This document shows positions 1-6,569 of a stretch of 7,581 nucleotides of DNA, in pieces. Where the stretch lies: the NCBI GenBank assembly GCA_018899795.1, contig JAHIHJ010000254.1, positions 1 to 7,581 of the forward strand. The letters run 5' to 3'. Numbering within the stretch: position 1 is the stretch's first letter; the number at the start of each line of letters is the position of its first letter. The position numbers and the translations under genes are program-made. The notes below the pieces were generated by a model. That model saw nothing but the letters and a program-made list of their open reading frames with translations, had not been told where the DNA came from and searched no databases. This stretch comes from Methanobacteriota archaeon (lineage in GTDB: Archaea; Halobacteriota; Methanosarcinia; Methanosarcinales; Methanoperedenaceae).

Positions 1-1197
1 AAATTAATTGGGATAGGCGCACTGCTGGCATTGGTGCTGCTGGCAGCAGTTGTATTTGTGCCGTCCATAAATGCGGGTATAAATAAGAATGAGCTATCGG
101 AATCTGAAAACTACAGGGGGAACCATCACGAAGTCAAAAACATCATTTTCATGGTTCCGGACGGTATGGGTCTGGCTGATGTCACTGCGGCACGAATCTA
201 TAAGAACGGGCTTGACGGAGCTTCTCTGAATTTTGAAACACTGGAGAATATCGGATACCAGAGAACCTATTCGAACGACAGCACTATAACCGATTCAGCA
301 GCCGCCGGCTCTGCCTGGGCTTGTGGTGAGAAATTCAATAATGGTGAGATATGCTACCACTCAGATGGGAGCCCCTATAATCCCAGCATCCTGGAACTTG
401 CAAGAGAGAAAAGAATGTCAACTGGTCTTGTGGCTACTTCCACGATTACTCACGCCACCCCGGCGGTATTTGGGGCGCATGTTAAGTCCCGCAAATGCGA
501 GAACGAAATAGCAAGGCAGTACGTTCAATTGACTGAACCTGACATAATGCTGGGCGGAGGAATTGCAAAATTCAATTCCACAAAGCCAGATGGCTGTGGC
601 ACTTACGGCAATTACATTAATGAAGCTTTACAAAAAGGTTATTCAGTGGTCTATACCAGAGAAGAAATGGACTCTGCCATAGCAAACGGAACGGTGAAAC
701 TGCTGGGACTTTTTAATAAAAGCGGCATGATTCCAGAATACCTGCGCGTATCCGGAACAATGGAACCGAGACTGCCGGAAATGACAGCATCTGCCCTGGA
801 TATCCTGGAAAAGGACAGGGATGGTTTCTTCCTTATGGTGGAAGGCTCCCAGGTTGACTGGGCTAACCATGCCAATAATTTGGAGTACCAGATCGGTGAA
901 ACCCTGGCTTTTGATGAAGCTGTGAAGGTCGTTCTGGCTTGGATTAACGCAAGCCCGGAGAGAAAAGAACATACCCTGCTCATTATTGTTCCTGACCATG
1001 AGACAGGCGGTTTTGCCATAAATGGACCTGACAGACTTCTCAAAGCTGGTGAGTCTGTAGAAGCCGGCTGGACAACCGATGAGCATACTGGCGGAGATAC
1101 GGTTATCTGGAGCCAGGGTCCGGGCAGCAAAGCGTTAGGCAGGGCTGTTGACAACACAGACCTTTATGGAATAATGGCTGAAGCTCTTGAACAATAA
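1..1197 (+). CDS. phoA: Exported alkaline phosphatase, PhoA family (5' end cut by window)
   Basis: Hydrolyses phosphate monoesters outside the cytoplasm to release inorganic phosphate. The reading frame is open from base 1, so the true start lies upstream; the TTG at 31 would fall inside the signal peptide. Numbered from base 1 (398 residues seen), residues 1-25 are a hydrophobic signal segment ending in SINA-G. The family's active-site residues are all visible: D54 in VPDGMG, nucleophile S99 in TDSAAAGSA, T153 in THATPA, E281/D286/H290 in EGSQVDWANH, D332/H333 in PDHETGG and H362 in DEHTGG. At the positions equivalent to E. coli D153 and K328 it has H151 and W287, a combination known in other family members and expected to change the third metal site. 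The C-terminus is complete and ends just before a strong hairpin. The family call is firm; its physiological substrate is unknown. Confidence 0.95.
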   Translation, partial: KLIGIGALLALVLLAAVVFVPSINAGINKNELSESENYRGNHHEVKNIIFMVPDGMGLADVTAARIYKNGLDGASLNFETLENIGYQRTYSNDSTITDSAAAGSAWACGEKFNNGEICYHSDGSPYNPSILELAREKRMSTGLVATSTITHATPAVFGAHVKSRKCENEIARQYVQLTEPDIMLGGGIAKFNSTKPDGCGTYGNYINEALQKGYSVVYTREEMDSAIANGTVKLLGLFNKSGMIPEYLRVSGTMEPRLPEMTASALDILEKDRDGFFLMVEGSQVDWANHANNLEYQIGETLAFDEAVKVVLAWINASPERKEHTLLIIVPDHETGGFAINGPDRLLKAGESVEAGWTTDEHTGGDTVIWSQGPGSKALGRAVDNTDLYGIMAEALEQ

Positions 1198-1214
1198 CAT
1201 GCGTTGAAATATGA

Positions 1215-1250
1215 ACCGCCGTGGGTTTTTCACGGCGGTATTTATTTATT
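1215..1250 (+). terminator. Hairpin plus T-rich tail after the alkaline phosphatase gene
   Basis: A perfect 9-bp stem (ACCGCCGTG at 1215-1223 with CACGGCGGT at 1231-1239) encloses a 7-nt loop and is followed by ATTTATTTATT. It lies 17 nt after the stop codon. This looks like an intrinsic terminator; in archaea the T-rich tract alone can stop transcription, and the stem may also protect the mRNA 3' end. It separates the phosphatase from the next gene. Confidence 0.75.
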
Positions 1251-1322
1251 AGATGGGGGTGTAAAAAATCATACTAATTGAAGAAAGAATTAATAAGAGT
1301 CGATTTAAAGAAATAGAGGAAT

Positions 1323-1922
1323 ATGGATGCTTTGAGCTATATTTTAATTGGAATCCTGCAAGGAATACTTGAATGGCTTCCTGTTTCAAGCAAGGGTGTA
1401 GAAGCTCTTATTATGGTCAAATTCTTCAACAAAACCCTTTCGGAAGCCCTTGTGCTTGCATTATGGATGCACACCGGCACTTTGCTGGCTGCTCTGGTTT
1501 ATTATAGAATAGAAATTCTTGAGATACTAAAAAATCTTAAAAATTACATTAAAAACCCGGCAAAAGATTCAATCTATCTGGGAATTGCTCAGGGTTTTAC
1601 TGCTATTCCAGGCCTGAGCAGGTCAGGGACAACAATTTCAACATTGATGTTCAGGGGATATTCAGCCAGAGAGGCTTTGAGAGTTAGCTTTTTAGTAAGT
1701 ATTCCTGCTGTTTTTGGAGTAGAAGTTCTGCTCGGGTTACTGAAAACCAGCACATTTGATATTTTAATGATTCCAGGAATAATTGCTTCGTTCATTTTTG
1801 GTTTGCTGACAATAAATTCCCTTGTAAAACTTGCGGAGAAGATTAATTTTGGCTATTTCTGTTCTGGTTTTGGTTTTATCATTATACTTTTCGTTATAAT
1901 ATCTTCATTGTATAATATATAA
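1323..1922 (+). CDS. uppP: Compact UppP/BacA-like polyprenyl-diphosphate phosphatase
   Basis: Integral membrane protein of the UppP (BacA) family, which removes a phosphate from undecaprenyl (in archaea, dolichyl-type) diphosphate so the lipid carrier can be reused. Two family signatures are clear: the (E/Q)xxxE motif as Q13-GIL-E17 followed by PVSSKG (residues 20-25), and the PGxSRSG motif at residues 96-102 with R100 as the expected catalytic arginine. The histidine usual after the first motif (GH) is replaced by V26. Hydrophobic segments lie near 5-20, 44-62, 85-110, 122-140, 146-168 and 178-195. At 199 residues it is much shorter than E. coli UppP (273); motif 1 and motif 2 are about 70 residues closer, so central transmembrane helices are absent. 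The ATG follows an in-frame stop at 1314; the purine run AGAGGA (1315-1320) is only 2 nt away, so TTG 1332 is an alternative start. The gene is visibly richer in A+T than its neighbours. Confidence 0.85.
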   Translation: MDALSYILIGILQGILEWLPVSSKGVEALIMVKFFNKTLSEALVLALWMHTGTLLAALVYYRIEILEILKNLKNYIKNPAKDSIYLGIAQGFTAIPGLSRSGTTISTLMFRGYSAREALRVSFLVSIPAVFGVEVLLGLLKTSTFDILMIPGIIASFIFGLLTINSLVKLAEKINFGYFCSGFGFIIILFVIISSLYNI

Positions 1923-1923
1923 A

Positions 1924-1950
1924 CTATATGACACTATATAATCTATATAC
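1924..1950 (+). promoter_or_regulatory. TATA-like promoter region with phased CTATAT repeats before ppx
   Basis: CTATAT occurs at 1924-1929, 1934-1939 and 1943-1948, spaced 10 and 9 nt apart. The last copy is placed like an archaeal TATA box: initiation about 25 nt downstream (near 1970) would give a short leader before the ATG at 1993. The repeats could also be an operator. No transcription data support this; it rests on base composition and spacing. Confidence 0.4.
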
Positions 1951-1992
1951 ATAAGTTATTTACAAACCTCTGATTAACACTTGAATTACGTT

Positions 1993-3675
1993 ATGAAAAC
2001 ATTGTTTGGGGGCTTTAATAATAATAATGAGATTGAAATGTACCTGAAGCAGCCTGAGGAAAAGATACTGGCGTTCATAGATATCGGGACCAACTCGATC
2101 CGGCTTATACTCGTCAGACTCAACCCCAATCATTCGTACACTGTGTTGCGGCAGGAAAAGGAGGTTGTCAGGCTCGGAGAGAATGAGTTCATGAACAATC
2201 ACCTCCAGCCTGAGGCAATGGAGCGGGCGGTTCTGGTCTGCAAAAAGTTCGCGGAACTTGCAAAATCCTTTGGCGCCGGGGAGATTATCGCTGTAGCCAC
2301 ATCCGCGGCACGGGAGGCGAGAAATCAGGCAGAATTTCTTGAACAGCTAAAGAATGAAGCGAAGCTGGAAGTCAGGGTCATACCTGGAAAGGAAGAGGCG
2401 CGCCTCATCTATCTTGGCGTCTCAAGCGGTGTCCATATTGGCAAGAGGAAGGCAATCTTCATCGATATAGGAGGAGGGAGCACGGAGATTGCGATAGGCG
2501 ACCAGTTCCAGCACTATTACGTCGACAGCTTCGAGCTCGGGGCAATAAGGCTCACTACCATGTTCATCCAGGATGGGGGAACAGCGCCTGTGCCACAGGA
2601 TGTATATGCAAGGATGAAGCGGTACATCAAGAACAGAATTCTCAAAACGGCGCAATTCATGAAAAGTGCGAGGATAGAGTGCGCTTTCGGAAGTTCAGGC
2701 ACTATCGTCAACCTTGCCGAGATAGCGATGAATATGCATGGCCGGGACGATGCAGGAAGAAACCTCGTCCTGAGCCATAAGGATCTGAGGAAGGTAGTTT
2801 CGACACTCTGCACGCTCCCTCTCGATGAGAGAAAGAATATCCATGGCATCAACCCCGAGAGAGCAGACATCATCGTTGGGGGCGCCGCTATTCTCGATAC
2901 AATAATGGAGGTGTTCGGGCTTGAAGAGATTACAGTAAGCGACAGGGGCATAGTCCACGGGATGCTCATGGACTACCTGTCAAGACATGTTGGGTTTCCG
3001 CAGTTCCGGGAGATGTCTGTCAGGGAGATGAACGTTCTCCAGCTTGGAAGGTCCTGCAATATCAACGAGAGACACGCCAACACGGTCATATCTCTTGCCC
3101 TGCAGCTTTTTGACAGTTCGCGCAGGATCGGGCTGCACGACCTGGGCGAACGGGAGAGGGAGCTGTTGAAGCACTCTGCGTTCCTGCACGATATCGGCGG
3201 ATTCATCTCCTTCAAAAGTCATCATCTCCATTCGCATTACATAATAGGCAACACAGAACTCCTCGGCTTTGACCAGGTCGAGATAAATATAATGGCAAAC
3301 GTCGCCCGGTTCCACAGGAAGAAGCTTCCAAAAATAAAGGACCAGGCTTTGGCTCTGCTTGATGAGCACTCTGCAAATACCGTGATTGTCCTATCCATGC
3401 TGCTGCGCCTTGCCGAGAAACTCGACAGAAGCCATACCTGCCTCGTAAAAAAGGCAGAATTCACAGCGAAAGACAGAACGAAAGTCGCACTCGCTATATG
3501 GCATGAAGGCTCCTGCGAGCTTGAGGTGTGGGGTGTAGAGTCGAACGTGAAAGCATTCGAGAAATTATTCAGAAGGAAGCTCAACCTGAATGTAATCCGG
3601 GGCTCTCATTTGAACGGTGAATTCCCCGGTCTTAAAATTGAGAGGGAAACTGCAGGGGTTGCACTGCATGCATGA
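1993..3675 (+). CDS. ppx: Exopolyphosphatase / Ppx-GppA family protein with C-terminal HD domain
   Basis: Expected to remove terminal phosphates from inorganic polyphosphate in the cytoplasm; some relatives instead hydrolyse pppGpp. Numbered from ATG 1993 (560 residues), the two-lobed sugar-kinase/actin-like fold shows phosphate loop 1 IDIGTNS (29-35, D30), the GKEEA acidic motif (132-136), phosphate loop 2 IDIGGGSTE (157-165) and the GSSGT loop (233-237). An HD-type helical domain follows: H361, the HD pair H399-D400 in HDIGG, a histidine cluster H410/H411/H413/H415, and H441. The full set of metal-ligand candidates suggests this domain could be catalytic or metal binding. Starts at TTG 1981, ATG 1993 and ATG 2038 are all in frame and none has a clear Shine-Dalgarno; the conserved region begins near residue 25, so ATG 2038 (545 residues) is a real alternative. 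It lies upstream of ppk in the same direction, the classic make/degrade pairing. The family is certain; polyphosphate rather than pppGpp as substrate is inferred from context. Confidence 0.92.
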   Translation: MKTLFGGFNNNNEIEMYLKQPEEKILAFIDIGTNSIRLILVRLNPNHSYTVLRQEKEVVRLGENEFMNNHLQPEAMERAVLVCKKFAELAKSFGAGEIIAVATSAAREARNQAEFLEQLKNEAKLEVRVIPGKEEARLIYLGVSSGVHIGKRKAIFIDIGGGSTEIAIGDQFQHYYVDSFELGAIRLTTMFIQDGGTAPVPQDVYARMKRYIKNRILKTAQFMKSARIECAFGSSGTIVNLAEIAMNMHGRDDAGRNLVLSHKDLRKVVSTLCTLPLDERKNIHGINPERADIIVGGAAILDTIMEVFGLEEITVSDRGIVHGMLMDYLSRHVGFPQFREMSVREMNVLQLGRSCNINERHANTVISLALQLFDSSRRIGLHDLGERERELLKHSAFLHDIGGFISFKSHHLHSHYIIGNTELLGFDQVEINIMANVARFHRKKLPKIKDQALALLDEHSANTVIVLSMLLRLAEKLDRSHTCLVKKAEFTAKDRTKVALAIWHEGSCELEVWGVESNVKAFEKLFRRKLNLNVIRGSHLNGEFPGLKIERETAGVALHA

Positions 3676-3689
3676 GAAGTGATTATAAC

Positions 3690-3699
3690 TTGTTTTCTT
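3690..3699 (+). terminator. T-rich tract after ppx
   Basis: TTGTTTTCTT lies 14 nt after the ppx stop codon. Archaeal RNA polymerase can terminate at such T-rich stretches without a hairpin, and no stem is seen here. This is weak evidence that ppx ends its own transcript before the next gene. Confidence 0.25.
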
Positions 3700-3726
3700 A
3701 GACAAATGCAAATCATAAAATCACAT

Positions 3727-3736
3727 AGCATATGCT
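3727..3736. promoter_or_regulatory. Perfect palindrome AGCATATGCT upstream of the 165-residue gene
   Basis: A 10-bp perfect inverted repeat lies about 30 nt upstream of the proposed TATA box, in the gap between ppx and the next gene. It has the form of a dimer-binding operator, but a single 10-bp palindrome in A+T-rich DNA can arise by chance. Confidence 0.2.
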
Positions 3737-3742
3737 GATTTT

Positions 3743-3772
3743 CTATATAGACTATAGAGATTAAGTATATAT
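3743..3772 (+). promoter_or_regulatory. TATA-like promoter region before the 165-residue gene
   Basis: CTATAT (3743-3748), CTATAG (3752-3757) and TATATAT (3766-3772) form a phased A+T block like the one before ppx. If TATATAT is the TATA box, initiation would fall near 3795. That yields a leader of about 20 nt containing the GGGAG at 3800-3804 and the ATG at 3814, a layout that is internally consistent. It also argues against the upstream ATG at 3793. Confidence 0.45.
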
Positions 3773-3813
3773 CATAAGAATTTGAAATATAAATGGATTG
3801 GGAGACCTATATA

Positions 3814-4311
3814 ATGAAATTCGATAATATCGAGCTGCTCAGGGAAGATATCCACAGAAAAGATCTTCAACTCATTCAAAAGATTCGCAAAAGAGATATG
3901 TTACTCATTGAAGAGAGGTTTAAAAAATGGGAAAATGGCAGCGGCTGGGATGACTTTATCAGAATGGTAGAAAGTGATGCTGACAATGGCAAAGAAGCGG
4001 CGGAGATGGATTTCACGCCCATTAAGATGATGTGTAAGTTCATTGAGAATAGCGGCGATCCTTTAGTCTATCTTAAGGCGGTCAGCGTATCCCATCCAGG
4101 GCACCCTTTCTGCCAGATGGTGATCGAATGTGAGACCGTTCCGGTATTCTTAACCAGGCTTAAACCGCTGGAAGCAAATCTTCCCCTTTTTTTTCAGGAT
4201 AATGGTAAAAAATGGCTTTCTGAATTGTTTGATGTCTCAAAAGGGTTTGTAAGAGAAAAGTATGAATCCGAGACGCAGAGCGCATTACATATCGCAGGTG
4301 CGTGCGCCTGA
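3814..4311 (+). CDS. Uncharacterised 165-residue protein between ppx and ppk
   Basis: I do not recognise the family. The protein is soluble-looking, with no signal peptide or membrane segment. Residues 1-45 are highly charged (many Lys, Arg, Glu) and probably form one long amphipathic helix or coiled coil. The middle (about 65-120) has mixed hydrophobic character with the segment SHPGHPFC, which holds two histidines and a cysteine, and C78, C102 and C109 scattered through it; no regular metal-binding spacing is evident. The C-terminal third (about 125-155) again looks helical. ATG 3814 is preferred over in-frame ATG 3793 because GGGAG (3800-3804) sits 9 nt before it and would lie within the leader of the proposed transcript. 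The gene is flanked by ppx 138 nt upstream and ppk 90 nt downstream. A role in polyphosphate regulation or granule assembly is a guess from position only. Confidence 0.75.
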   Translation: MKFDNIELLREDIHRKDLQLIQKIRKRDMLLIEERFKKWENGSGWDDFIRMVESDADNGKEAAEMDFTPIKMMCKFIENSGDPLVYLKAVSVSHPGHPFCQMVIECETVPVFLTRLKPLEANLPLFFQDNGKKWLSELFDVSKGFVREKYESETQSALHIAGACA

Positions 4312-4364
4312 TGCATATCTCTTCAGAAAAATCAGAATTTAGATAGTGTCGGGATTGGGATGTC

Positions 4365-4374
4365 GAAAATTTTC
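4365..4374. promoter_or_regulatory. Palindrome GAAAATTTTC in the leader region of ppk
   Basis: A perfect 10-bp palindrome lies 27 nt before the ppk ATG, within the 90-nt gap 4312-4401. It may be part of a promoter or operator. The gap also holds a TATA-like AATTTAGATA near 4336-4345 and a weak ribosome binding site AGGA (4388-4391) 10 nt before ATG 4402. None of these is strong. Confidence 0.2.
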
Positions 4375-4401
4375 TACCGATCTTAACAGGACGCCTGTAT
4401 T

Positions 4402-4743
4402 ATGGAACAACAACAGATGAATATCAGTACCGAAGAGAGCGTTTCTCTTGACGATCCCGGATATTTCATCAACAGTGAGCTTAGCTGGCTCAAATTCAAC
4501 CGACGGATACTTGAGGAGGCAATGGATGAGCGCCAGCCTCTCCTGGAAAGGGTGAAGTTTCTGGCTATTTGCGGGAGCAACATTGATGAGTTCTTCATGG
4601 TTCGGGTCTCATCCCTGCGGCGGCAACTTGCAACAGGGGCGGTCAAAGCACACCCTGACAGGCTGTCGCCAGCGGAACAGCTTGAGGCGATCCGCAAAGA
4701 GTTAATTCCACTTATCGCCAGACCATGGACGCTGCTGGTATGA
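4402..4743 (+). CDS. ppk: Polyphosphate kinase 1, N-terminal domain (first part of frameshifted ppk)
   Basis: This reading frame encodes the PPK1 N domain, which in E. coli contributes to dimer contact and the active-site tunnel. The typical opening YFINSELSWLKFNRRILEEA is at residues 21-40, followed by PLLERVKFLAICGSNIDEFFMVRV (46-69), the near-invariant SNLDEFF-type motif of PPK1. Homology runs to about R107 (codon 4720-4722). The frame then reads six unrelated codons and stops at 4741-4743. The downstream frame at once resumes PPK1 sequence (WYELLPKL), so this is one gene broken by a single-base shift, not a separate small protein. ATG 4402 follows a weak AGGA. If the break is real, the product is a 113-residue fragment without any catalytic residue. 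Confidence 0.88.
   Translation: MEQQQMNISTEESVSLDDPGYFINSELSWLKFNRRILEEAMDERQPLLERVKFLAICGSNIDEFFMVRVSSLRRQLATGAVKAHPDRLSPAEQLEAIRKELIPLIARPWTLLV
4720..4738 (+). other. ppk: Single-base frameshift within ppk
   Basis: Upstream coding is in the frame of 4402; downstream coding is in the frame one base later. Removing one base here (for example one C of the CC at 4723-4724) joins LIAR to HGRCWYELLPKL and gives an unbroken 687-residue PPK1. No slippery heptamer or stimulatory stem is apparent, so programmed frameshifting is unlikely. A sequencing or assembly error, or a recent mutation, are the main explanations. Confidence 0.85.
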
Positions 4744-6466
4744 ACTCCTACCAAAGCTCCGCAGCGAAAGTATCTATATCAGCAGATACAGCGACCTTGA
4801 GGAAAAACAGAAGGCACATCTTCGGCGCTTCTTCGAATATGAGATATTTCCGGCCCTCACTCCCCTGGCATTCGATGCGGCTCATCCTTTTCCATTTATT
4901 TCCAATCTCACGATCAACATTGCTGTTGTGGTCAGGGTAATCCAGGATAACTTTGAAAAACAAATGTTTGCACGCGTCAAGGTACCCACGGGTTTATTCT
5001 CGCGCTTTATCGCTGCACCAGACGTGGAAACCGGTGAGAGTATGAAACACAGTGCTTCCGGCAAGAAAAACATATACTTCGTCCTGCTTGAAGATCTCAT
5101 AGCCGCAAATATGGACATGCTCTTCCCCGGCATGAAAGTGGTTGCATCTTATCCTTTCCGCATCACGCGCGATGCTGAAATTAAGTCTCATCTGAATGGG
5201 GCAGATGACCTTGCTGCCCAGATCAAGGAGAGCCTGGAGTTTCGCCGCACCGGGCAGCCTGTACGTCTTGAAGTGGATGTGTCCATGCCTGAACATGTCC
5301 GTCATATGTTTGCAAATAAACTTGGCCTCCCTTCCTGCCTGGTCAGTGAGATAGAGGGCATTATAGGAACGGCAGATTTATGGGAACTGATGAGACTTGA
5401 CCGACCCGATCTTAAGGATGTCCTGTTCTACTATCCTTATGACAGTTTTTTGCCCTTTATCAAATTCTTACATCAGGCTGCACAGGATCCTGATGTGCTG
5501 GCTATAAAGATAACACTCTACCGGATCGATTCCAATTCCCCGGTCATTGATGCGCTTATCAAGGCGCGGCAGAATGGTAAGCAGGTGGCTGCGGTTGTGG
5601 AGCTGACAGCGCGCTTCGATGAAGAGAAAAACATTGGGTGGGGGTGCGCACTTGAGCGAGAGGGTGTGCATGTGGTATACGGGAGTCAGGGGCTGAAGGT
5701 TCATTCCAAATTGTGCCTTGTTGTCAGGAGAGAAGGAAATGAAATAATCCGATATGGCTACCTCAGTTCGGGGAACTTAAATGCCGTCACAAGCAGGATC
5801 TATGGCGACCTTGGCTACTTTACCTGCAACCCGCAGATATGTGCAGATATATCTACCCTCTTCAATGCCCTCACCGGCTATTACGGAAAGCAGAAGTATC
5901 ACAAACTGCTTGTTGCGCCTTATGATTTGCGGCGGGAATTCCTGGGACGCATCGAAAGAGAGATCAAGCGCCAAAGAGAGCACGGGGATGGATATATGGC
6001 ATTCAAGAATAATGGCTTAACTGATATGGAGATTATCATGGCTCTTTACCGGGCGTCTCAGGCAGGTGTAAAAATCGACCTGAACGTGCGCGCCCTGTGT
6101 GCCATCCGCCCCGGCATCCCGGGGATAAGTGAGAATATCACGGTCACATCCATTGTGGGACGTTTTCTCGAACATGCGCGAATATACTATTTCAGAAATG
6201 GCGGGGATGAAGAGGTCCTGCTCGGGAGTGCTGATCTGCGGACACGGAACTTCGACGAGCGGGTAGAAACGCTCTTCCCTGTGGAGTATCCGGAGATAAA
6301 ATCTGCAATAATCAAGGATATACTCAATGTCCACCTGAAGGATAATGTAAAAGCAAGGCGGTTATTGAGCGATGGGACGTATGAGCGCGTTGTGCCTTCC
6401 CCTGGAGAGAAAGAGATGAATTCGCAGGAGTGGCTGATCGAGAACAGGGGGTCGTGGCACGGTTAA
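4724..6466 (+). CDS. ppk: Polyphosphate kinase 1, head and catalytic domains (second part of frameshifted ppk)
   Basis: PPK1 reversibly transfers the gamma phosphate of ATP to a growing polyphosphate chain. Homology starts at about 4724, though the first usable start in this frame is GTG 4928, which would delete part of the head domain. In repaired numbering (687 residues, against 688 in E. coli) the catalytic set is intact and offset by one: autophosphorylated H434 in KVHSK, second histidine H591 in FLEHAR, and Mg-binding R374 (LYRID) and R404 (TARFDEE). The head domain covers about 108-320 (IFPALTPLAFDAAHPFPFISN at its start), then the phospholipase-D-like C1 and C2 domains. The usual GTGN loop is SSGN (455-458), a mild departure. 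Full conservation of active-site residues argues that the break is recent or artefactual. The end lies 33 nt before the first plausible start of the CHAD gene, suggesting co-transcription. Confidence 0.93.
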   Translation, partial: HGRCWYELLPKLRSESIYISRYSDLEEKQKAHLRRFFEYEIFPALTPLAFDAAHPFPFISNLTINIAVVVRVIQDNFEKQMFARVKVPTGLFSRFIAAPDVETGESMKHSASGKKNIYFVLLEDLIAANMDMLFPGMKVVASYPFRITRDAEIKSHLNGADDLAAQIKESLEFRRTGQPVRLEVDVSMPEHVRHMFANKLGLPSCLVSEIEGIIGTADLWELMRLDRPDLKDVLFYYPYDSFLPFIKFLHQAAQDPDVLAIKITLYRIDSNSPVIDALIKARQNGKQVAAVVELTARFDEEKNIGWGCALEREGVHVVYGSQGLKVHSKLCLVVRREGNEIIRYGYLSSGNLNAVTSRIYGDLGYFTCNPQICADISTLFNALTGYYGKQKYHKLLVAPYDLRREFLGRIEREIKRQREHGDGYMAFKNNGLTDMEIIMALYRASQAGVKIDLNVRALCAIRPGIPGISENITVTSIVGRFLEHARIYYFRNGGDEEVLLGSADLRTRNFDERVETLFPVEYPEIKSAIIKDILNVHLKDNVKARRLLSDGTYERVVPSPGEKEMNSQEWLIENRGSWHG

Positions 6467-6498
6467 TTCTGAAAGGGAAGAATCCCTGAAAAACTCTA

Positions 6499-6569
6499 AT
6501 GGATATTGTTTTTTCGGGGCGGATACGCTTCGCCCGCTCCTTCGGTCCCTTTCCAGGGAGATAGAAGGC
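6499..6569 (+). other. Displaced 5' end of the CHAD gene (probable one-base deletion)
   Basis: In the frame of the CHAD gene, 6516-6569 reads GADTLRPLLRSLSREIEG, which fits the start of a CHAD domain and is clearly coding, but the frame has no ATG, GTG or TTG back to its upstream stop at 6435. ATG 6499 lies in another frame and reads MDIVF up to a run of six T (6509-6514). One extra T there would join it to FGADTLRPLL, giving a natural 322-residue protein. Alternatives are an unusual CTG start at 6486, with a purine run AAGGGA 7 nt upstream, or GTG 6454 with a missing base near the CCC at 6484-6486. Confidence 0.65.

Noticed and set aside
643..1157. Two overlapping minus-strand ORFs of 147 and 168 codons opposite the alkaline phosphatase
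   Set aside because: They lie fully inside a gene with complete catalytic motifs, have no recognisable motifs or ribosome binding site, and are typical antisense shadows.
1209..1254. Short ORF (14 codons) starting at an ATG before the post-phoA hairpin
   Set aside because: It is built almost entirely from the terminator hairpin and lacks a ribosome binding site.
2422..3584. Several minus-strand ORFs opposite ppx
   Set aside because: All overlap well-conserved Ppx/HD coding sequence; their translations are rich in Cys, Ser and Arg with no domain features.
4717..4745. Programmed ribosomal frameshift in ppk
   Set aside because: No slippery heptamer, upstream Shine-Dalgarno-like stimulator or downstream stem is visible at the junction.
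4725..4940. 71-codon ORF bridging the ppk frameshift
   Set aside because: It is the third frame of ppk; PPK1 homology runs through a different frame over the same bases.
6484..6496. CCCTGAAAAAC as a -1 slippery site for the CHAD gene
   Set aside because: In the frame of GTG 6454 the TGA comes before the A-run, so a ribosome would stop before reaching it; CCC alone is a poor slip site.
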